From Candidatus Saccharimonadia bacterium (GTDB lineage: Bacteria; Patescibacteriota; Saccharimonadia; Saccharimonadales; Saccharimonadaceae): a stretch of 15,847 bases of DNA. The translations under genes and the position numbers were made by a program. The stretch covers positions 1 to 15,847 of the forward strand of contig JALRDS010000046.1 in NCBI GenBank assembly GCA_023259925.1, written 5' to 3'. Position 1 is the stretch's first letter. Every line of letters begins with the position of its first letter. Positions 13,672 through 15,847 of the stretch are shown piece by piece. The notes beneath the pieces were generated by a model, which worked only from the letters and a program-made list of their open reading frames with translations, searched no databases and was not told the DNA's origin.

Positions 13672-14470
13672 GTTTTTCATAGTGAATAATGTGGCCAACT
13701 TGGTCAAATTCTACCAGTGTAGCGTTGGGTAATTTAGTAGAAACTCTGCGCTGCCCCGCCACGGGCGCAATGGTGTCTTGCTTACCCACGATCATTAGCG
13801 TTGGCAACGTAATATGCTCAATATAATGGTCGAGCGCGGTGGAATTAGCTGATTCAAACGCCTCGAGTAGTGAGCGACGGTGTGCAAATTGCTTCATGTA
13901 GGTAATGTGGTTCCAGTGAATCAGCTTTCGTAGCTCTGGGTCTTTTGTTTTTGTCATTACTGAACTACCGAGTAGAAAGAGTAGCTTGTTGCGTAACACC
14001 GCATGACCTATTTTTTCTGGTAGGTATTTACCGGCAATTCGGTGGTAGAGGTAGCCCGGAAACAATTGTGCGACTGGTGGCTTTTCGCTCACGGGATTGA
14101 TAAGTACAAGCTTGCTTGCTGCGCTCGGTCGCTGCTTTAGCATTTCAGCACAGATAACCGTTCCCATTGAGTGACCGAGCAGTATAGGCGGTTGCTGCAG
14201 ATCAAGTGAATCAATCAGTTCTAAGATTGTTTCCGCATACGATTCAATTGTATGTGGCATATTTTCGTAGGCCGGCGAGGCGCCAAAGCCGGGTAGATCG
14301 GGGGTGACGACATGATACCCAGGTAAATGCTGAATGATATATTCCAATCCATGGTGCGTTCCACGGAAGCCGTGCGCCACAATAACGACTGGGAGCGTGG
14401 GCTTGTTGTATGTCCAATAGTGCAAAGTCCCGCTCTTGAGCGATACGGTATGTTCAGTGGGTTTTGTCAT
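13628..14470 (-). CDS. Alpha/beta hydrolase
   Basis: The product has 280 aa and no signal peptide. VIVAHGFRGTHHGLEY (29-44) is the oxyanion segment, TPDLPGFGASP (56-66) the typical D-x-P-G-x-G-x-S/A-x strand, and LLGHSMGTVICAEML (97-111) the nucleophile elbow with Ser101. TLMIVGKQDTIAP (224-236) gives Asp232 and DQVGHIIHYEKP (256-267) gives His260, so the triad is complete. A lid of about 75 residues (roughly 133-208) is inserted after strand 6. The family includes esterases, lipases and peptidases; the substrate is not readable. The 44-bp tail-to-tail overlap with the glycosyltransferase leaves no room for an intergenic terminator. The TATGAT at 14483-14488, 12 nt upstream of the ATG, gives a leader of about five bases. 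Confidence 0.92.
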   Translation of the reverse strand: MTKPTEHTVSLKSGTLHYWTYNKPTLPVVIVAHGFRGTHHGLEYIIQHLPGYHVVTPDLPGFGASPAYENMPHTIESYAETILELIDSLDLQQPPILLGHSMGTVICAEMLKQRPSAASKLVLINPVSEKPPVAQLFPGYLYHRIAGKYLPEKIGHAVLRNKLLFLLGSSVMTKTKDPELRKLIHWNHITYMKQFAHRRSLLEAFESANSTALDHYIEHITLPTLMIVGKQDTIAPVAGQRRVSTKLPNATLVEFDQVGHIIHYEKPIEAAAAVTAFLNQ

Positions 14471-14482
14471 AATTCAGTGCTC

Positions 14483-14491
14483 ATCATAGCA
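14483..14491 (-). promoter_or_regulatory. Extended -10 of the alpha/beta hydrolase gene
   Basis: On the minus strand TGCTATGAT ends 12 nt before the ATG at 14470. It has no ribosome site after it and no clear -35. Confidence 0.5.
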
Positions 14492-14508
14492 CGTACCGTC
14501 TCATGAAA

Positions 14509-14575
14509 ATAGCCACCGAAGTAGTGTTACCTGAGGGAGCGAGTGCTCTACCTTCGATAGCTATATTCAGTGGCT
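14509..14575 (-). other. Structured intergenic RNA element, terminator-like or regulatory
   Basis: Two long pairings compete for the same bases. Stem A joins 14511-14520 with 14566-14575: ten continuous pairs on the minus strand, where one is G-U; on the plus strand that position is a C-A mismatch. Four U follow at 14506-14509. Stem B joins 14509-14513 with 14560-14564, 14517-14521 with 14552-14556 and 14522-14524 with 14548-14550. A GAGC/GCTC hairpin (14537-14548) sits inside stem A. It follows the small gene at 14603 and precedes the hydrolase promoter. A terminator of the small gene is the simplest reading; a switch or small RNA is possible. The rest of the 14471-14602 gap shows nothing else. 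Confidence 0.45.
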
Positions 14576-14602
14576 CTGATGGATATTGCGTTAGCCCCGT
14601 TG

Positions 14603-14881
14603 TCAACTACTGCTCACAATACGCACAATTCTGATGTGCTGCAATGCGCGCTGTATTTCGTCATCGCGGCGGGGGTTGATCCATCGTTTTTGCTTGGCTG
14701 CATCGCCTAGTTCCTGTAGCGCCTGCTCGTCTCCATTAAGTAGCTTCGTTACGAATTCACGGCTGTATTCATTGCAAATTCGTCTGCTCAGCAACCTGTC
14801 ATCGTTGTCAAACTCCGACGTTATTCTGTGAATAACGTGCTGTACGATGGGGCTAATCTTACGTGGCTTCTTTACTCCCAT
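14603..14881 (-). CDS. Small hypothetical basic protein
   Basis: The product has 92 aa, hydrophilic and probably all-helical, with a basic N-terminus (VKKPRKIS) and two Arg-rich stretches (RLLSRRI near 29-35, RWINPRRDDEIQR near 66-78). No cysteine pairs, signal peptide or membrane segment are seen, and I do not recognise a family. Codons look normal for the region. AAAGG about 10 nt before the ATG could be its ribosome site, and TTGTGA, 16 nt, TATACG upstream is a moderate promoter candidate. It diverges from the ABC-F gene across ~105 bp. The reading frame fills the interval with no better alternative on either strand, but its short length leaves doubt. Confidence 0.55.
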   Translation of the reverse strand: MGVKKPRKISPIVQHVIHRITSEFDNDDRLLSRRICNEYSREFVTKLLNGDEQALQELGDAAKQKRWINPRRDDEIQRALQHIRIVRIVSSS

Positions 14882-14968
14882 GCGAATTACCCTTTCACGT
14901 ATAGGTGGCCATACTCACATCACAACACTTTGGCAAATATTCGTCAACTATAATTATGGAGTTACCTC

Positions 14969-14977
14969 TGTTATAAT
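14969..14977 (+). promoter_or_regulatory. Extended -10 of the ABC-F gene
   Basis: TGTTATAAT is a perfect extended -10 ending 9 nt before the ATG at 14987. The intervening bases are A/T-rich with no ribosome site. The predicted leader is two or three bases. Confidence 0.65.
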
Positions 14978-14986
14978 AAATATCTT

Positions 14987-15847
14987 ATGATCGCAGATAT
15001 CACTATCAATGAAAAATCGTTTGGCCCGAAGGTGTTAATGACCAATGTGAAGTTTTCGGTAGATGATAAAGAAAAAGTTGGTGTTATCGGCCGTAACGGT
15101 GTGGGCAAAAGTACGCTTTTTGGTATGCTGGCTGGCCTCGATACAGACTATTCAGGCGATGTGATTTATAAGCGCGGCACATCGGTCGTGGCCACGGCAC
15201 AAGAACACTATGACACCAATGAGCAAACCGTACTTCAATACATCCTATACGGCCTACCTGAGTACGCCAAGTTAAGCCATATTGTTGAAACCTATCCAGT
15301 TACTATGGGTGATGACATGCAAAAAATTACAGAATATAGTGAAGCGCTGCAACGTTTTGACGACAAAGGATTTTACCAAATTGAAAGTGATATCGAGCGT
15401 GAACTTGAAACGTTTCAATTGCCTGATATTGCCCATCGCCCATTCTCATCGCTATCCGGTGGCCAAAAGCGACTTGTCGAAGTGGTAAAAGTGATGCATT
15501 CCCAGGCGCACCTGGCGTTGATCGACGAGCCAACTAACCATATGGATTACGTAGCTAAGAAGCAATTTATTGATTGGATGAAACAAGCGCCTGAAGCTAT
15601 GCTTATTATTACGCACGACCGCGACGTATTAGAGCAGGTCGATCGCATTATTGAATTAAAAGATGGCGGCTCGCAGAGTTTCAAGGGTAATTACGACGCC
15701 TACTTAAAACAGAACGCGCATTCTACCGGTACTGCAATGAATGAGTTTGAGCTAATCGAAAAACGGATTGTGAATTTAAAGCAAAAAGTCATCGACTACC
15801 AACGGCTTAAAGAAAAATCTCGTAACCCCCAGACAATTCAAAAATTC
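14987..15847 (+). CDS. ABC-F family ATPase, 3' end beyond the window
   Basis: The first 287 residues are present and the frame is still open at the window edge. The first nucleotide-binding domain is complete: Walker A GRNGVGKST at 35-43, signature LSGGQ at 156-160, Walker B LALIDEPTNHMD at 176-187 with Glu181, and switch His210 in IITHD. There are no membrane segments. FKGNYDAYLKQ (232-242) and the Lys/Glu-rich helix after 250 mark the start of the inter-domain linker typical of ABC-F proteins, which have two fused ATPase domains. Members bind the ribosomal E site to relieve stalling or protect from antibiotics (EttA, Uup, ARE types); the subgroup cannot be decided without the second half. 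The frame between Walker A and the signature (about 72-145) is of usual length. Confidence 0.93.
   Translation, partial: MIADITINEKSFGPKVLMTNVKFSVDDKEKVGVIGRNGVGKSTLFGMLAGLDTDYSGDVIYKRGTSVVATAQEHYDTNEQTVLQYILYGLPEYAKLSHIVETYPVTMGDDMQKITEYSEALQRFDDKGFYQIESDIERELETFQLPDIAHRPFSSLSGGQKRLVEVVKVMHSQAHLALIDEPTNHMDYVAKKQFIDWMKQAPEAMLIITHDRDVLEQVDRIIELKDGGSQSFKGNYDAYLKQNAHSTGTAMNEFELIEKRIVNLKQKVIDYQRLKEKSRNPQTIQKF

Noticed and set aside
14509..14575. SRP (4.5S) RNA
   Set aside because: The conserved GGAA-type tetraloop and the asymmetric loop with GGAAGGAAGCA-like bases are absent on both strands.
1..15847. Alternative genetic code (UGA = Gly or Trp)
   Set aside because: TGA ends at least four genes at sensible positions, and the products need no read-through.
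1..15847. CRISPR array, insertion sequence, prophage or att site
   Set aside because: No regularly spaced repeats, transposase, integrase or phage gene, and no tRNA 3'-end duplication was found near tRNA-Leu.

Overview
The window reads like a chromosome segment of a candidate-phyla-radiation bacterium, most likely a Saccharibacterium (TM7 / Patescibacteria). The reasons are the compact layout with short gaps, the small divergent housekeeping enzymes (Gmk, Cmk, SmpB, Xth), and the envelope proteins with long cytoplasmic tails and single membrane anchors (DUF4367-type, PEGA, sortase with a Trp/Tyr-rich tail). UGA serves as an ordinary stop in several genes, for example 8551-9237, 9327-10154, 10234-11145 and 14603-14881. 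That argues against the UGA=Gly groups (Absconditabacteria, Gracilibacteria). The assignment is inference from gene content; no marker gene is present.

Layout. (1) 12-3787 is an envelope block: a DUF4367-type anchored protein (-) diverges from a PEGA/beta-propeller protein (+), which converges on a sortase (-). (2) 3842-3964 is tRNA-Leu(CAA) with its terminator. (3) 3963-8468 is a leftward run: smpB; then xth, a gmk-like gene, a DUF975-like membrane protein and a degenerate ribokinase/NnrD-like protein, which are overlapping or tightly spaced and probably one operon; then an orphan with a possible PD-(D/E)XK core and its own promoter. (4) 8551-11145 runs rightward: an unknown six-TM protein, a cmk-type kinase and a membrane-anchored alpha/beta hydrolase. 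The first and third of these are GC-richer, have strong canonical promoters and end in long hairpins, unlike their neighbours. (5) 11275-13671 is a divergent pair of GT4 glycosyltransferases sharing a 99-bp control region with nested inverted repeats. (6) 13628-14881 holds a soluble alpha/beta hydrolase, a structured intergenic element and a small unknown gene. (7) 14987 to the end is the 5' part of an ABC-F ATPase.

The most striking global signal is promoter placement. In about nine genes a -10 hexamer, usually the extended form TGnTATAAT, ends only 6-12 nt before the ATG, so transcription would begin at or within a few bases of the start codon. Shine-Dalgarno sequences appear mainly where a gene is internal to an operon or has a real leader (6500, 10234, 992). 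This genome segment therefore seems to use leaderless mRNAs as its default for first genes. It also fixes several start codons that a longest-ORF rule would put far upstream.

I found no CRISPR array, insertion sequence, phage gene, integrase or rRNA. No stretch over 300 bases lacks a gene; the largest gaps (11146-11274 and 14471-14602) are described below.
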